From assembly GCA_964518505.1 (NCBI GenBank), contig CAZFGT010000002.1, positions 62,001-126,000 on the forward strand: a stretch of DNA of 64,000 bases, given 5' to 3'. Position numbers and translations under genes: made by a program. The notes below the pieces were generated by a model. That model was not told the origin of the DNA and made no database searches. It saw only the letters and a program-made list of their open reading frames with translations. The stretch comes from DASPUH01 sp964518505. Its GTDB lineage: Bacteria > Chloroflexota > Limnocylindria > Limnocylindrales > CSP1-4. The first letter of the stretch is position 1; every line of letters begins with the position of its first letter. Below are positions 24,644 to 32,800 of the stretch, in pieces.

Positions 24644-25084
24644 ATGCACGTCGTGATCGTCTGTGACTCCAAGTTCGGCAACACGGAGCAGGTCGCGCGT
24701 GCCGCGCAGACGGCCCTGGCCGCCGGCAACACCGTCGACCTTCGATCAGCCGCCGAGGGCGTCGGCGATCTGACCGGCGTGGACCTGCTGCTGGTCGGCG
24801 GCCCGACCCATGCCCACGGCGCGTCGGCTCCGCTCAAGGAGGCCCTGCGCGCCCTGCCGCGTGGGTCCCTGGCGGGGATGCGCGCCGCCACGTTCGACAC
24901 CCGCTTCCGCATGTCGCGCCTGCTGACCGGATCCGCCGCGGCCGCCGCGGCCTCCCTGCTGCGCCGCGCCGGCGCCCGCACGGTGGCCCCGCCCGAGAGC
25001 TTCTTCGTGACCCGCGTCACGCCGCCCACGCTGGAAGCGGGCGAGCTCGAGCGCGTCGCCGCCTGGGCCCTGAGCGCCGCATAG
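24644..25084 (+). CDS. Flavodoxin-like protein
   Basis: 146 aa, with AAGGAGAGG 5 bases before ATG 24644. The phosphate-binding loop is SKFGNTEQ (residues 8-15), and a second FMN loop appears as GGPTHAHGAS (about 52-61), as in short flavodoxins and flavodoxin domains of flavoproteins. An Ala-rich stretch (about 105-118) departs from typical flavodoxins. It would carry one or two electrons on FMN in the cytoplasm and may partner the ferredoxin-linked oxidoreductase encoded divergently 297 bases away. A stand-alone monocistronic gene; a DosR-like dyad lies upstream. Confidence 0.78.
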   Translation: MHVVIVCDSKFGNTEQVARAAQTALAAGNTVDLRSAAEGVGDLTGVDLLLVGGPTHAHGASAPLKEALRALPRGSLAGMRAATFDTRFRMSRLLTGSAAAAAASLLRRAGARTVAPPESFFVTRVTPPTLEAGELERVAAWALSAA

Positions 25085-25377
25085 GGAAGGGCCCGGAGGG
25101 GCCGGCACCGGCGACCGACCAGGTGACGGCGACCCTGGTGGGGGTCATCCGCCGTGGACCCGGGAGAGATGCGCGGTGTCGCCCTACGGACCTCGCGCCC
25201 GGGAACCTCCCGGAGCCGTTGCCCCGGACAAGATCGATGGTCGGTGCTGTACGCCCCTTCGGGCTCGAGCCGACGCTAGGCGCGGCGCGCCGACCGGACT
25301 ACGGTCCTCGGTCACCATCCCGCGGGCCACACGGCACCCCTATGAGGCGGTGTCGCCAGGGGCCCGCCACGGCGGCG

Positions 25378-26499
25378 TCAGCCGCCGGCCAGGACCTGCC
25401 GCACCTCGTGGGCCATCTGGAGGTCCTCGCGCGCTTCGATGACGAACACCCGGACGGGTGCGCCGGGGACGCCGATCTCGCGGTCCGGCGATCCCGCAGC
25501 CGGCGCCCGAAGGTCGGCCGCGGGGTCGTGGCTGACCCCCAGGAAGGCCAGACCCTTGCAGGTCGCTGCGCGGATGGCCGGGGCGTGCTCGCCGACCCCA
25601 CCGGTGAAGACCAGGACATCCAGCCCGCCCATGGCCGCGGTCATGGCGGCGACCGCCGCCCGCAGCCGGTGGAGGTAGACGGCCAGCGCCGTGCTCGCGA
25701 CCTCGTCGCCGGCGGCGGCCCGGTCGATCACGGCCGCCATGTCGGCGGTCCCGCTGAGGCCAAGCAGTCCGGCCCGGTTCTCGAGCGTCGCCGCCATCTC
25801 CTGGGCCGGCATGCCCACGTGCTCCTGGAGCCACATGAGGAGTCCAGGGTCGACGCTGCCGGAACGGGTCGCCATGACCAGCCCCTCGAGCGGCGTGAAG
25901 CCCATGGTCGTGTCCACCGACACGCCCCCCGCGACCGCGGCCAGCGAGGCGCCCGCCCCCAGGTGGCAGATGACGGCGCGGAAGGCGGTCGGCGGTCGTT
26001 CGAGCAACTCCCCCACCCGCCGCGTGGCATAGGCATGCGAGAGGCCGTGGAAGCCATAGCGGCGCAGGTCCCAGCGTTCCCGCCACTCGCGCGGCAGGGC
26101 GTACGTCGTGGCCGCCGGGGGCATGGCCGCATGGAACGCGGTGTCGAAGGAGGCGACCGCGGGCACGTCGGGGTAGATCGCCTTGACCGCCTCGAGGGCA
26201 TCGATCGACTTGGGCTGGTGGAGCGGCGCCAGGTCGACCAGCAGGCGGAGGTCCCGCTCGACCGCGGCATCCAGCCGCACGGGCCCCAGGTAACGGCGGC
26301 CGCCATGCACGATGCGGTGGCCGATGGCGTCGGGCGGCTCGGCATCCGCCAGGGCCCGGGCGAGCGCGGGCCGGTCGACGGTGCCGCGCGTCATCTGCAG
26401 GTCGTGGCTGGCCACCAGCTGGTCGTGCGCGTCCAGGCGGCGCAGCTTCAGGCTGCTCGAGCCGGCATTGACGATGAGGATCTGCCGCGGCGCGCTCAT
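25378..26499 (-). CDS. ackA: Acetate kinase
   Basis: 373 aa from ATG 26499; the frame continues upstream but only inside the phosphoketolase gene. Motifs are NAGSSSLKL (residues 7-15), HRIVHGG (about 68), FDTAFHA (about 125), YGFHGLSHAYATRR (about 150), CHLGAGASLAAV and MGFTPLEGLVMATRSG (about 175-215) and FTGGVGEHAP near the end. It makes ATP and acetate from acetyl-phosphate. Slightly shorter than the usual 400 aa but complete. Its start codon overlaps the phosphoketolase stop (ATGA), so acetyl-phosphate made by phosphoketolase is turned directly into ATP; no phosphotransacetylase gene is seen here. Confidence 0.93.
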   Translation of the reverse strand: MSAPRQILIVNAGSSSLKLRRLDAHDQLVASHDLQMTRGTVDRPALARALADAEPPDAIGHRIVHGGRRYLGPVRLDAAVERDLRLLVDLAPLHQPKSIDALEAVKAIYPDVPAVASFDTAFHAAMPPAATTYALPREWRERWDLRRYGFHGLSHAYATRRVGELLERPPTAFRAVICHLGAGASLAAVAGGVSVDTTMGFTPLEGLVMATRSGSVDPGLLMWLQEHVGMPAQEMAATLENRAGLLGLSGTADMAAVIDRAAAGDEVASTALAVYLHRLRAAVAAMTAAMGGLDVLVFTGGVGEHAPAIRAATCKGLAFLGVSHDPAADLRAPAAGSPDREIGVPGAPVRVFVIEAREDLQMAHEVRQVLAGG

Positions 26500-28880
26500 C
26501 CGCCGGCGGTGCTGCCCCACGTCCAGCCGCGGATATCTGGCGGGTCGTCGCCCACGCGACGAGTGTAGGCCCGGCACTCGACACGCCGGTCGACCATCAG
26601 CTGGCGGAGGTGGCCGGTCCGCGCGGCGAGGCCCGGCACCCGGTCGATGACGTCCATCACGAGGTGGAAGCGGTCCAGGTCGTTGAGCATCACCATGTCG
26701 AAGGGCGTGGTGGTGGTCCCTTCTTCCTTGTAGCCGCGCACGTGGATGTTGGCGTGGTTCGTGCGCCGGTAGGTGAGGCGGTGGATCAGCCAGGGATAGC
26801 CGTGGTAGGCGAAGACGACCGGTCGATCGGCCGTGAAGAGCGCATCGAACTCCGTGTCCGAGAGACCGTGGGGGTGCTCGCTGGCGGGCTGCAGGCGCAT
26901 CAGGTCGACCACGTTCACGACGCGCACCTTCACGTCCGGGACGTACTGGCGCAGCAGATCCACCGCGGCCAGCGTCTCGAGCGTCGGCGTGTCGCCGCAG
27001 CAGGCCATCACCACGTCCGGCTCGCCACCCTGGTCGTTGCTGGCCCAGTCCCACAGGCCGATGCCGCGCGTGCAGTGGAGGATGGCCTGGTCCATCGTCA
27101 GCCAGTCCGGTGCGGGCTGCTTGCCGGCCACGATCAGGTTCACGTACTGGCGGCTGCGCAGACAGTGGTCGGCCACGGAGAGCAGGCAGTTCGTGTCGGG
27201 CGGCAGGTAGACCCGCACGACCTCGGCCTTCTTGTTGACGACGTGGTCGATGAAGCCCGGGTCCTGGTGCGAGAAGCCGTTGTGATCCTGCCGCCACACG
27301 AGCGAGGAGAGCAGGTAGTTGAGCGAGGCGATGGGCCGGCGCCAGGGGATGCCGTTGGTCACCTTCAGCCACTTGGCATGCTGGTTGAACATGGAGTCGA
27401 TGATGTGGATGAAGGCCTCGTAGCAATCGAACAGGCCGTGCCGGCCGGTCAGCAGGTAGCCCTCCAGCCAGCCCTCGCACTGGTGCTCCGAGAGGACCTC
27501 CATGACGCGGCCCTGCGGCGCCTGGTGCTCGTCGGTCGGCAGGAGGCTTCCCTCGAACTGGCGGTCGGTCGTCTCGAACACGGCATCCAGCCGGTTGGAG
27601 GCCGTCTCGTCCGGCCCGAAGAGGCGGAAGGTCGACGGATTGGCCTTGATCACATCGCGGATGAAGGCGCCCAGGACCCTGGTCGCCTCGCTCGTGGTCG
27701 CGCCGGGCGAGACGGCCGGCACGGCATAGTCGCGGAAGTCGGGTAGGGCCAGGTCACGCAGCAGCAGGCCGCCGTTGGCGTGCGGGTTGGCGCTCATGCG
27801 GCGATAGCTCTTGGGCGGCAGGTCGGCCAGCTCAGGCACGAGGCTGCCGTGCTCGTCGAACAGCTCGTCCGGGCGGTAGCTCAGCATCCAGGTCTCGAGG
27901 AGGCGCAGGTGCTCCGGGTTGGTGCGCACTTCGCCGAGCGGCACCTGGTGGGCCCGCCATGTGCCCTCGACGGGAAGGCCGTCGACGACGGCCGGGCCGG
28001 TCCAGCCCTTGGGACTGCGCAGCACGATCATCGGCCAGCGCGGCCGGTCCGTGGCGCCCTGCTCCCGCGCCGCCCGCTGGATCCGCTGGATCGTGGCGAT
28101 GACCTGGTCCATGACGCGCGCCATGTCCTGATGCGCCTGCGCCGGTTCCTCCGCGGTCACGAAGACCGGGTCGTAGCCGTAGCCCTCCAGCAGGGCCCGC
28201 AGCTCGCCCTCGGGGATGCGCGCCAGGACGGTCGGGTTGGCGATCTTGTAGCCGTTGAGGTGGAGGATCGGCAGGACAGCCCCGTCGCGGACCGGCGACA
28301 GGAACTTGTTGGAGTGCCAGCTGGTGGCCAGGGGTCCCGTCTCGGCCTCACCGTCGCCGATGACACAGCAGACCACCAGGTCGGGGTTGTCGAAGGCCGC
28401 CCCGTAAGCGTGCGACAGCGCATAGCCCAGCTCACCGCCCTCGTGGATGGAGCCGGGCGTCTCGGGCGCGACGTGGCTGGGGATGCCGCCGGGGAAGGAG
28501 AACTGGCGGAACAGCTTGCGCATGCCCTCGCCGTCGGGGGTGATGTCGGGGTAGACCTCGCTGTAGGTGCCCTCGAGATAGGCGTTGGCGACGAGGCCGG
28601 GCCCGCCGTGACCCGGGCCGGTGATGTAGATGGCGTCCAGGTCCCAGTTGCGGATGACGCGGTTCATGTGGACGTAGATGAAGTTGAGGCCCGGCGTCGT
28701 GCCCCAGTGCCCCAGCAGGCGCGGCTTGATGTGCTCGGGCTGCAGCCGCTCGTGCAGCAGCGGGTTGGCCAGCAGGTAGATCTGACCGACCGAGAGGTAG
28801 TTGGCGGCCCGCCAGTACGCGTCGAGGCGGGCTGCCTCGTCGGGCGCCAGGGTCGTGTCAGGCGTGGATCGCACGGTCAC
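26496..28880 (-). CDS. xfp: Xylulose-5-phosphate/fructose-6-phosphate phosphoketolase
   Basis: 794 aa from GTG 28880. The N-terminal part has LLGHWGTTPGLNFIYVHMNR; the thiamine diphosphate fold shows GPGHGGPGLVANAYLEG and GDGEAETGPLATSWH; and the C-terminal part has QDHNGFSHQDPGFIDH. Length fits the family (about 790-825). The enzyme splits xylulose 5-phosphate (or fructose 6-phosphate) with phosphate to acetyl-phosphate plus a triose or tetrose phosphate. It overlaps the P-type ATPase gene by 23 bases upstream and acetate kinase by 4 bases downstream, so one transcript probably carries all three. Confidence 0.95.
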   Translation of the reverse strand: MTVRSTPDTTLAPDEAARLDAYWRAANYLSVGQIYLLANPLLHERLQPEHIKPRLLGHWGTTPGLNFIYVHMNRVIRNWDLDAIYITGPGHGGPGLVANAYLEGTYSEVYPDITPDGEGMRKLFRQFSFPGGIPSHVAPETPGSIHEGGELGYALSHAYGAAFDNPDLVVCCVIGDGEAETGPLATSWHSNKFLSPVRDGAVLPILHLNGYKIANPTVLARIPEGELRALLEGYGYDPVFVTAEEPAQAHQDMARVMDQVIATIQRIQRAAREQGATDRPRWPMIVLRSPKGWTGPAVVDGLPVEGTWRAHQVPLGEVRTNPEHLRLLETWMLSYRPDELFDEHGSLVPELADLPPKSYRRMSANPHANGGLLLRDLALPDFRDYAVPAVSPGATTSEATRVLGAFIRDVIKANPSTFRLFGPDETASNRLDAVFETTDRQFEGSLLPTDEHQAPQGRVMEVLSEHQCEGWLEGYLLTGRHGLFDCYEAFIHIIDSMFNQHAKWLKVTNGIPWRRPIASLNYLLSSLVWRQDHNGFSHQDPGFIDHVVNKKAEVVRVYLPPDTNCLLSVADHCLRSRQYVNLIVAGKQPAPDWLTMDQAILHCTRGIGLWDWASNDQGGEPDVVMACCGDTPTLETLAAVDLLRQYVPDVKVRVVNVVDLMRLQPASEHPHGLSDTEFDALFTADRPVVFAYHGYPWLIHRLTYRRTNHANIHVRGYKEEGTTTTPFDMVMLNDLDRFHLVMDVIDRVPGLAARTGHLRQLMVDRRVECRAYTRRVGDDPPDIRGWTWGSTAGG

Positions 28881-31416
28881 CGACGAGGGTAGCGCGCCTG
28901 AGGAGGAACCACTTGGCCACCTCCACCATCGCCAGGTAGCTGACCACGAGGACCGGCAGCGCGAGCCAGAAGACCGGCGGCAGCGCGGTGAAGCCCAGGA
29001 ACCCGCCGAGCGGGCTGAGCGGCAGCGCCACGGCCACGGCCACGGCGACGACGGCCGCGGCCACCAGCCAGCGACTGGGGCGACTCCGCCAGAAGGGCAC
29101 CCGGCCGGTCCGGATGACGAAGATGACGAGGACCTGGGTCGCCAGCGACTCGATGAACCAGCCGGTGTGGAAGGCCGCCTCCGAGCTGCCCAGCCCGGCC
29201 AGCAGGAGGCCGAACGTCAGGTAGTCGAAGACCGAGGAGATGGGCCCGAAGACGACCATGAAGCGCTCGATGCCGCCGATGTCCCAGCGGGCCGGCTCCT
29301 GCTCGGTCTCGGGGTCGATGGTGTCGGCCGGGATGGCCGTCTGGGAGGCGTCGTAGATCAGGTTGTTGAGCAGGATCTGGCTCGGCAGCATGGGCAGGAA
29401 GGGCAGGATCAGGGCCGCCCCGGCCATGCTCAGCATGTTGCCGAAGTTGGAGCTGGTGCCCATGCGGATGTACTTGAGCGTGTTGCCGAACGTGCGGCGG
29501 CCCTCGCGGACACCCTGGGCGATGGCCGAGAGGCTGGCCTGCAGGAGGATCACGTCGGCCGCCGCGCGGGCCACGTCGGTGGCGTTGTCGACGCTGATGC
29601 CGACGTCGGCGACGTGCAGCGGCGGCGCATCGTTGATGCCGTCGCCCAGGTAACCCACGACCGCCCCGCGCTCCTGGAGCGCCTGGATGACGCGCAGCTT
29701 CTGGTCGGGGTCCACCCGGGCGAAGATCGTGGCGCCCTGCGCCTGGGCCACGAAGGCGGTCGGGCTGAGCGCCTGGATCTGGTCCCCCGTGAGGACGGCG
29801 CGCACGGGCAGGCCGACGGCCTCGGCCACGGCGCGGGCGACCAGCTCGTTGTCACCGGTGACGATCCGCAGGTCGACGTGCAGCGCCTGCAGCTCCGCGA
29901 GCGTCGCCGCGATGTCAGCCTTGGGCGGGTCGCTGAACAGGAGCAGGCCCTCGAACACGAGGTCGCGCTCATCGGCGGCGGTCAGGTCCGGGCCCACGGC
30001 GTCGGATCGCGTCGCGACGGCGATGGCCCGCTGGCCCAAGGCGGCCGCCGCGGCGATCTGGCCCTCCAGGGTCGCCCGTCGTGGCGCATCGAGCGGCTGC
30101 GGCGCCGCCGGGCCGCGCACCTGCGTCGAACGGGCCAGGACCGCCTCCGGCGCGCCCTTGCAGATCAGCACGGGCGTGCCGTCGGGGCGCGTCAGGACGA
30201 CGCTGAGGCAGCGGCGCTGGAAGTCGAAGGGCAACTCGGCGACCTTCTTGTACGCGGCCGCGTCAGCCGGGCCCGGCGCCGCGGCCAGGATGGCGGCGTC
30301 GAGCGGATTGGTGAAGCCCGTCTCGAAGTGGCTGTTGAGCCAGGCCGCCGAGACCGCGCCCGGGGCCGGCTGGCCATCCCCCCCGATCGAACGCACGAGC
30401 GTCAGGTGGCCCTCGGTCAGGGTGCCGGTCTTGTCGGTGCAGAGCACGGTCATGCTGCCCAGGTTCTGGATGGCCGGCAGGCGCCGCACGAGCACCCCAT
30501 GGGAGGCCAGGGCCCGTGCGCCACGGCTCAGGTTGACCGTCACGATGGCCGGCAGCAGCTCGGGTGTCAGGCCCACGGCGAGGGCGAGGGCGAAGAGGAA
30601 CGACTCCAGGAGCGGCTTCTGCAGGGCGACGTCGGCGGCGAACACACCCATCACGAGCAGCAGGATGATCCGCGCGATCAGCAGCCCGAAGCGACGTACA
30701 CCGCGCTCGAAGTCGTTGCGCGGCGGCCGTTCCTGCAGGCGCCGGGCGATGAGGCCGTACTCGGTGCGCGGCCCGGTGGCCACGACCACCGCCCGGCCGG
30801 TGCCGCTGATGACGCTCGTGCCAAAGAAGACGAGGTGTTCCCGACCGGCCGCTGGCGGCGCTGATCCGTCCGCCTCCACGGTGGGCGCAGGAGACCCATC
30901 CGCACCCTCGACCGCCTTGGCCACGGGGGCCGACTCGCCGGTCATGGCCGACTCGTCCACGTACAGGTGGTTCGTCTCCAGCAGGCGCGCGTCCGCCGGC
31001 ACGATGTCGCCGGCCGCCAGCAGCACGACGTCGCCCACGACGAGGTCGGCGACGGGGACGTCGGTGACCGCCCCGTCGCGAACGGCCGTGGCCTGCAGCG
31101 CGAGGCGGGCCCGCAGGGCCTGGACGGCGGTCGCCGAGCGGGCCTCCTGGATGAAGCCCAGGCCCGCCGACACCACGACGATGGTCAGGATGATCCCCGC
31201 GTCGACCCGGTCGCCCACCACGACGCTGATGGCGCTGGCGGCCAGGAGGAGCAGGACCAGCGGGCTGGCGAACTGGCCCAGGAGGATGCGGGCGACCGTC
31301 CGCTGGCCGCGCTCGGGGAACGCGTTGGGGCCGTCAAGGCGGAGCCGCTCGGCCGCGGCCGCGGCGGTCAGGCCGGGGTTCGCGGTGGGAACGAGTTCAG
31401 CCGCCTGGATGCCTCC
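28858..31416 (-). CDS. P3-type (MgtA-like) cation-transporting ATPase; start codon unclear
   Basis: About 852 aa if read from just after the in-frame TGA at 31417-31419. Motifs are TGES (MTGESAPVAK), the phosphorylation site CTDKTGTLTEG, GDGINDAPPLH and six C-terminal helices with NNLIYDASQ, as in magnesium-importing P-type ATPases. There is no ATG, GTG or TTG between that TGA and GTG 31221, yet the sequence before 31221 (GPNAFPERGQ, then helix 1 ILLGQFASPLVLLLL) is clearly conserved family sequence. An upstream ATG 31431 runs only MLAA before the TGA. Either a rare start codon (ATC 31410 or a CTG) follows GAGGAGG, or the gene has an early stop. Operon with xfp and ackA. Confidence 0.85.
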   Translation of the reverse strand, partial: GGIQAAELVPTANPGLTAAAAAERLRLDGPNAFPERGQRTVARILLGQFASPLVLLLLAASAISVVVGDRVDAGIILTIVVVSAGLGFIQEARSATAVQALRARLALQATAVRDGAVTDVPVADLVVGDVVLLAAGDIVPADARLLETNHLYVDESAMTGESAPVAKAVEGADGSPAPTVEADGSAPPAAGREHLVFFGTSVISGTGRAVVVATGPRTEYGLIARRLQERPPRNDFERGVRRFGLLIARIILLLVMGVFAADVALQKPLLESFLFALALAVGLTPELLPAIVTVNLSRGARALASHGVLVRRLPAIQNLGSMTVLCTDKTGTLTEGHLTLVRSIGGDGQPAPGAVSAAWLNSHFETGFTNPLDAAILAAAPGPADAAAYKKVAELPFDFQRRCLSVVLTRPDGTPVLICKGAPEAVLARSTQVRGPAAPQPLDAPRRATLEGQIAAAAALGQRAIAVATRSDAVGPDLTAADERDLVFEGLLLFSDPPKADIAATLAELQALHVDLRIVTGDNELVARAVAEAVGLPVRAVLTGDQIQALSPTAFVAQAQGATIFARVDPDQKLRVIQALQERGAVVGYLGDGINDAPPLHVADVGISVDNATDVARAAADVILLQASLSAIAQGVREGRRTFGNTLKYIRMGTSSNFGNMLSMAGAALILPFLPMLPSQILLNNLIYDASQTAIPADTIDPETEQEPARWDIGGIERFMVVFGPISSVFDYLTFGLLLAGLGSSEAAFHTGWFIESLATQVLVIFVIRTGRVPFWRSRPSRWLVAAAVVAVAVAVALPLSPLGGFLGFTALPPVFWLALPVLVVSYLAMVEVAKWFLLRRATLVGDRAIHA

Positions 31417-31436
31417 TCAGGCGGCGAGCATACCGC

Positions 31437-31451
31437 GGGTCGCGACGACCC
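31437..31451. promoter_or_regulatory. GGGTCG-CGA-CGACCC dyad ahead of the ATPase-xfp-ackA operon
   Basis: Perfect 6+3+6 inverted repeat directly upstream of ATG 31431 and abutting the stop codon of the upstream stress protein gene. It could be an operator or a short hairpin ending the stress protein transcript. Confidence 0.3.
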
Positions 31452-31826
31452 TCAGTGGGCGACCACCGTCGTGACGTGGGCCAGCTCCACGACGGCGCCC
31501 GAGACGCTCGGACTCAGGGGGCTCAGGTGGCCTGCGTGGCCGCGCGTGCCCATGTACACGGCGTCGTAGCCCTCCTCGTCCGCCACGCGGCGGATCGAGC
31601 CGGCCGGGTCGCCGAAGCGGATGTGGACCTCGGGATCGAAGCCGCGGTCACAGAGGTAGCCGACCGCCTGCTGGATGATCACCTCGGGGTCGTGCAGCTC
31701 AGGGGTGCCCACGATGACCAGGTCGACCTGGGCGTCCTCCACCTGGCCCACCTCGGCCGCCTGCTCAAGGGCGCGGAACGCTGGTTCGGAGCCGTCGTAC
31801 GCCACAAGGATCCGTTCGAGCGTCAT
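31452..31826 (-). CDS. Universal stress protein, single domain
   Basis: 124 aa, with AAGGAGG 6 bases before ATG 31826. The start ILVAYDGSEPAFRALEQA is the usual UspA beta1-alpha1; the nucleotide loop begins GTRGHAGH but lacks the Gly of the usual G-x2-G-x9-G-S pattern (SPSVSG), so ATP binding may be weak. Slightly short for the family (about 140-150). Stress proteins of this kind accompany dormancy and hypoxia regulons. It lies directly upstream of the ATPase-phosphoketolase-acetate kinase operon on the same strand. A GGTGAC dyad lies about 115 bases before its start. Confidence 0.85.
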   Translation of the reverse strand: MTLERILVAYDGSEPAFRALEQAAEVGQVEDAQVDLVIVGTPELHDPEVIIQQAVGYLCDRGFDPEVHIRFGDPAGSIRRVADEEGYDAVYMGTRGHAGHLSPLSPSVSGAVVELAHVTTVVAH

Positions 31827-31934
31827 CGCACGCCTCCTTCACGTACCGGTCCCGTTGAGGCATACGCCACCCCGCGGACGCCTCCACGTTGGTCCGCTCG
31901 GAATGCGCCGACCAGCGTCGGAGGTCCCGGTCCG

Positions 31935-31952
31935 GGGTGACCAACGTCACCC
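31935..31952. promoter_or_regulatory. GGGTGAC-CAAC-GTCACCC dyad
   Basis: Perfect 7+4+7 inverted repeat between the stress protein gene (start 31826) and the uncharacterised gene 31988-32722. Its 16-base core matches the dyad at 18355-18370 at 14 of 16 positions, suggesting one shared DNA-binding protein. Confidence 0.45.
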
Positions 31953-31987
31953 GACCGGGGGCGAGCTGCCGGGGATCCGGGCGCTCG

Positions 31988-32722
31988 TCAGGCGGAGGCC
32001 AGACCCAGTCGCACGAGCAGGTCCCGGCCCTCCTGCCACGCCGCGGGATCCGAGGTGCGGACGCGGGTCGCCTCGTGGCGCACGGTGACCGAAAGGCGGG
32101 CGTCCGGCGCATCGAGGGCCCGTTCGGCGGCGAGCCGCGGCTCGAGGTCGGCCAACATGGCCGAGTACACCGCCAGGGGGCTGGTGGCGGAGACCAGGGC
32201 CTCCGCGCCCGAAGTGAAGTCGATGGGCACCATGATGCGGGCGAAGAAGCACTCCGCCTCGGCGGCTCGGACGTCAGGCGGCTGATCCCGCCCCGTCCAG
32301 CGCAAGATGGGCGCCGGGGAGGCGAACTGCGCCACCAGCGTGCCGTCGGCGGCATGGCCCAGGGTGATCGTCCCCCCGAAGGTGACGTAGGTGTTGAAGA
32401 CGGAGAGGCGGTCGAAGACGCGGATCGTGCCCCAGGCGAAGGGCGCGCCGGTGATCTCCAGGCTGCTGCGGTCCAGGCGCCGGCGGACGCCACGGCCCGC
32501 CGCGGCCACCCAGTACAGCAGCCAGTCGGGCTCGAACTGGCGGTCGTGGTGCTCGCGGCGCATGGCCACCAGCAGCAGGTTCGCCGTGCGGCCGGCGGCC
32601 GGGTCTGCCTCGATCAGCCGGAGGCCGCGCTCACCGACGAGGGCCAGGGCCGCGTCGGCCGACAGGGGTGTGGATGCGGCGAACCGGCCGGGGGCGGGCG
32701 AGGACAGGACAGGGGGCGTCAT
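31988..32722 (-). CDS. Uncharacterised 244-residue cytoplasmic protein
   Basis: I do not recognise a family. No signal peptide or membrane helix. Secondary structure looks alpha/beta with alternating hydrophobic strands (FAWGTIRVFDRLSVFNTYVT; GTITLGHAADGTLVAQFAS). No Cys cluster or nucleotide motif. The ATG follows TAAGGT plus exactly 6 bases, so the message may be leaderless. The dyad CGTCAC-N8-GTGACG is centred 53.5 bases upstream, the same distance as a similar dyad before the hydrogenase operon, suggesting co-regulation. It sits among stress protein and CoA-transferase genes on the same strand. Confidence 0.6.
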   Translation of the reverse strand: MTPPVLSSPAPGRFAASTPLSADAALALVGERGLRLIEADPAAGRTANLLLVAMRREHHDRQFEPDWLLYWVAAAGRGVRRRLDRSSLEITGAPFAWGTIRVFDRLSVFNTYVTFGGTITLGHAADGTLVAQFASPAPILRWTGRDQPPDVRAAEAECFFARIMVPIDFTSGAEALVSATSPLAVYSAMLADLEPRLAAERALDAPDARLSVTVRHEATRVRTSDPAAWQEGRDLLVRLGLASA

Positions 32723-32728
32723 GCCCTG

Positions 32729-32734
32729 ACCTTA
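32729..32734 (-). promoter_or_regulatory. Putative leaderless -10 element of gene 31988-32722
   Basis: On the minus strand TAAGGT is followed by CAGGGC and then ATG 32722. No ribosome-binding site is present. Confidence 0.45.
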
Positions 32735-32765
32735 GGCTCGTGGTCGGCCCGTGGCGAGAGGCCGT

Positions 32766-32785
32766 CGTCACGGTCGCCGGTGACG
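32766..32785. promoter_or_regulatory. CGTCAC-N8-GTGACG dyad
   Basis: Perfect 6+8+6 inverted repeat centred 53.5 bases before ATG 32722. Compare GGTCAC-N8-GTGACC at 36304-36323, centred 53.5 bases before ATG 36367. Confidence 0.4.
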
Positions 32786-32800
32786 AACGGCCCGCCGGCT

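Noticed and set aside
25378..27480. Acetate kinase frame extended to 700 codons
   Set aside because: The extension is out-of-frame phosphoketolase sequence; NAGSSSLK directly after ATG 26499 fixes the true start.
31221..31221. GTG 31221 as start of the P-type ATPase
   Set aside because: It would remove most of helix 1 and the conserved GPNAFPERGQ stretch, which are clearly encoded upstream in the same frame.
28801..31474. Overlapping 600-700-codon plus-strand frames
   Set aside because: Antisense shadows of the P-type ATPase, which has all catalytic motifs.
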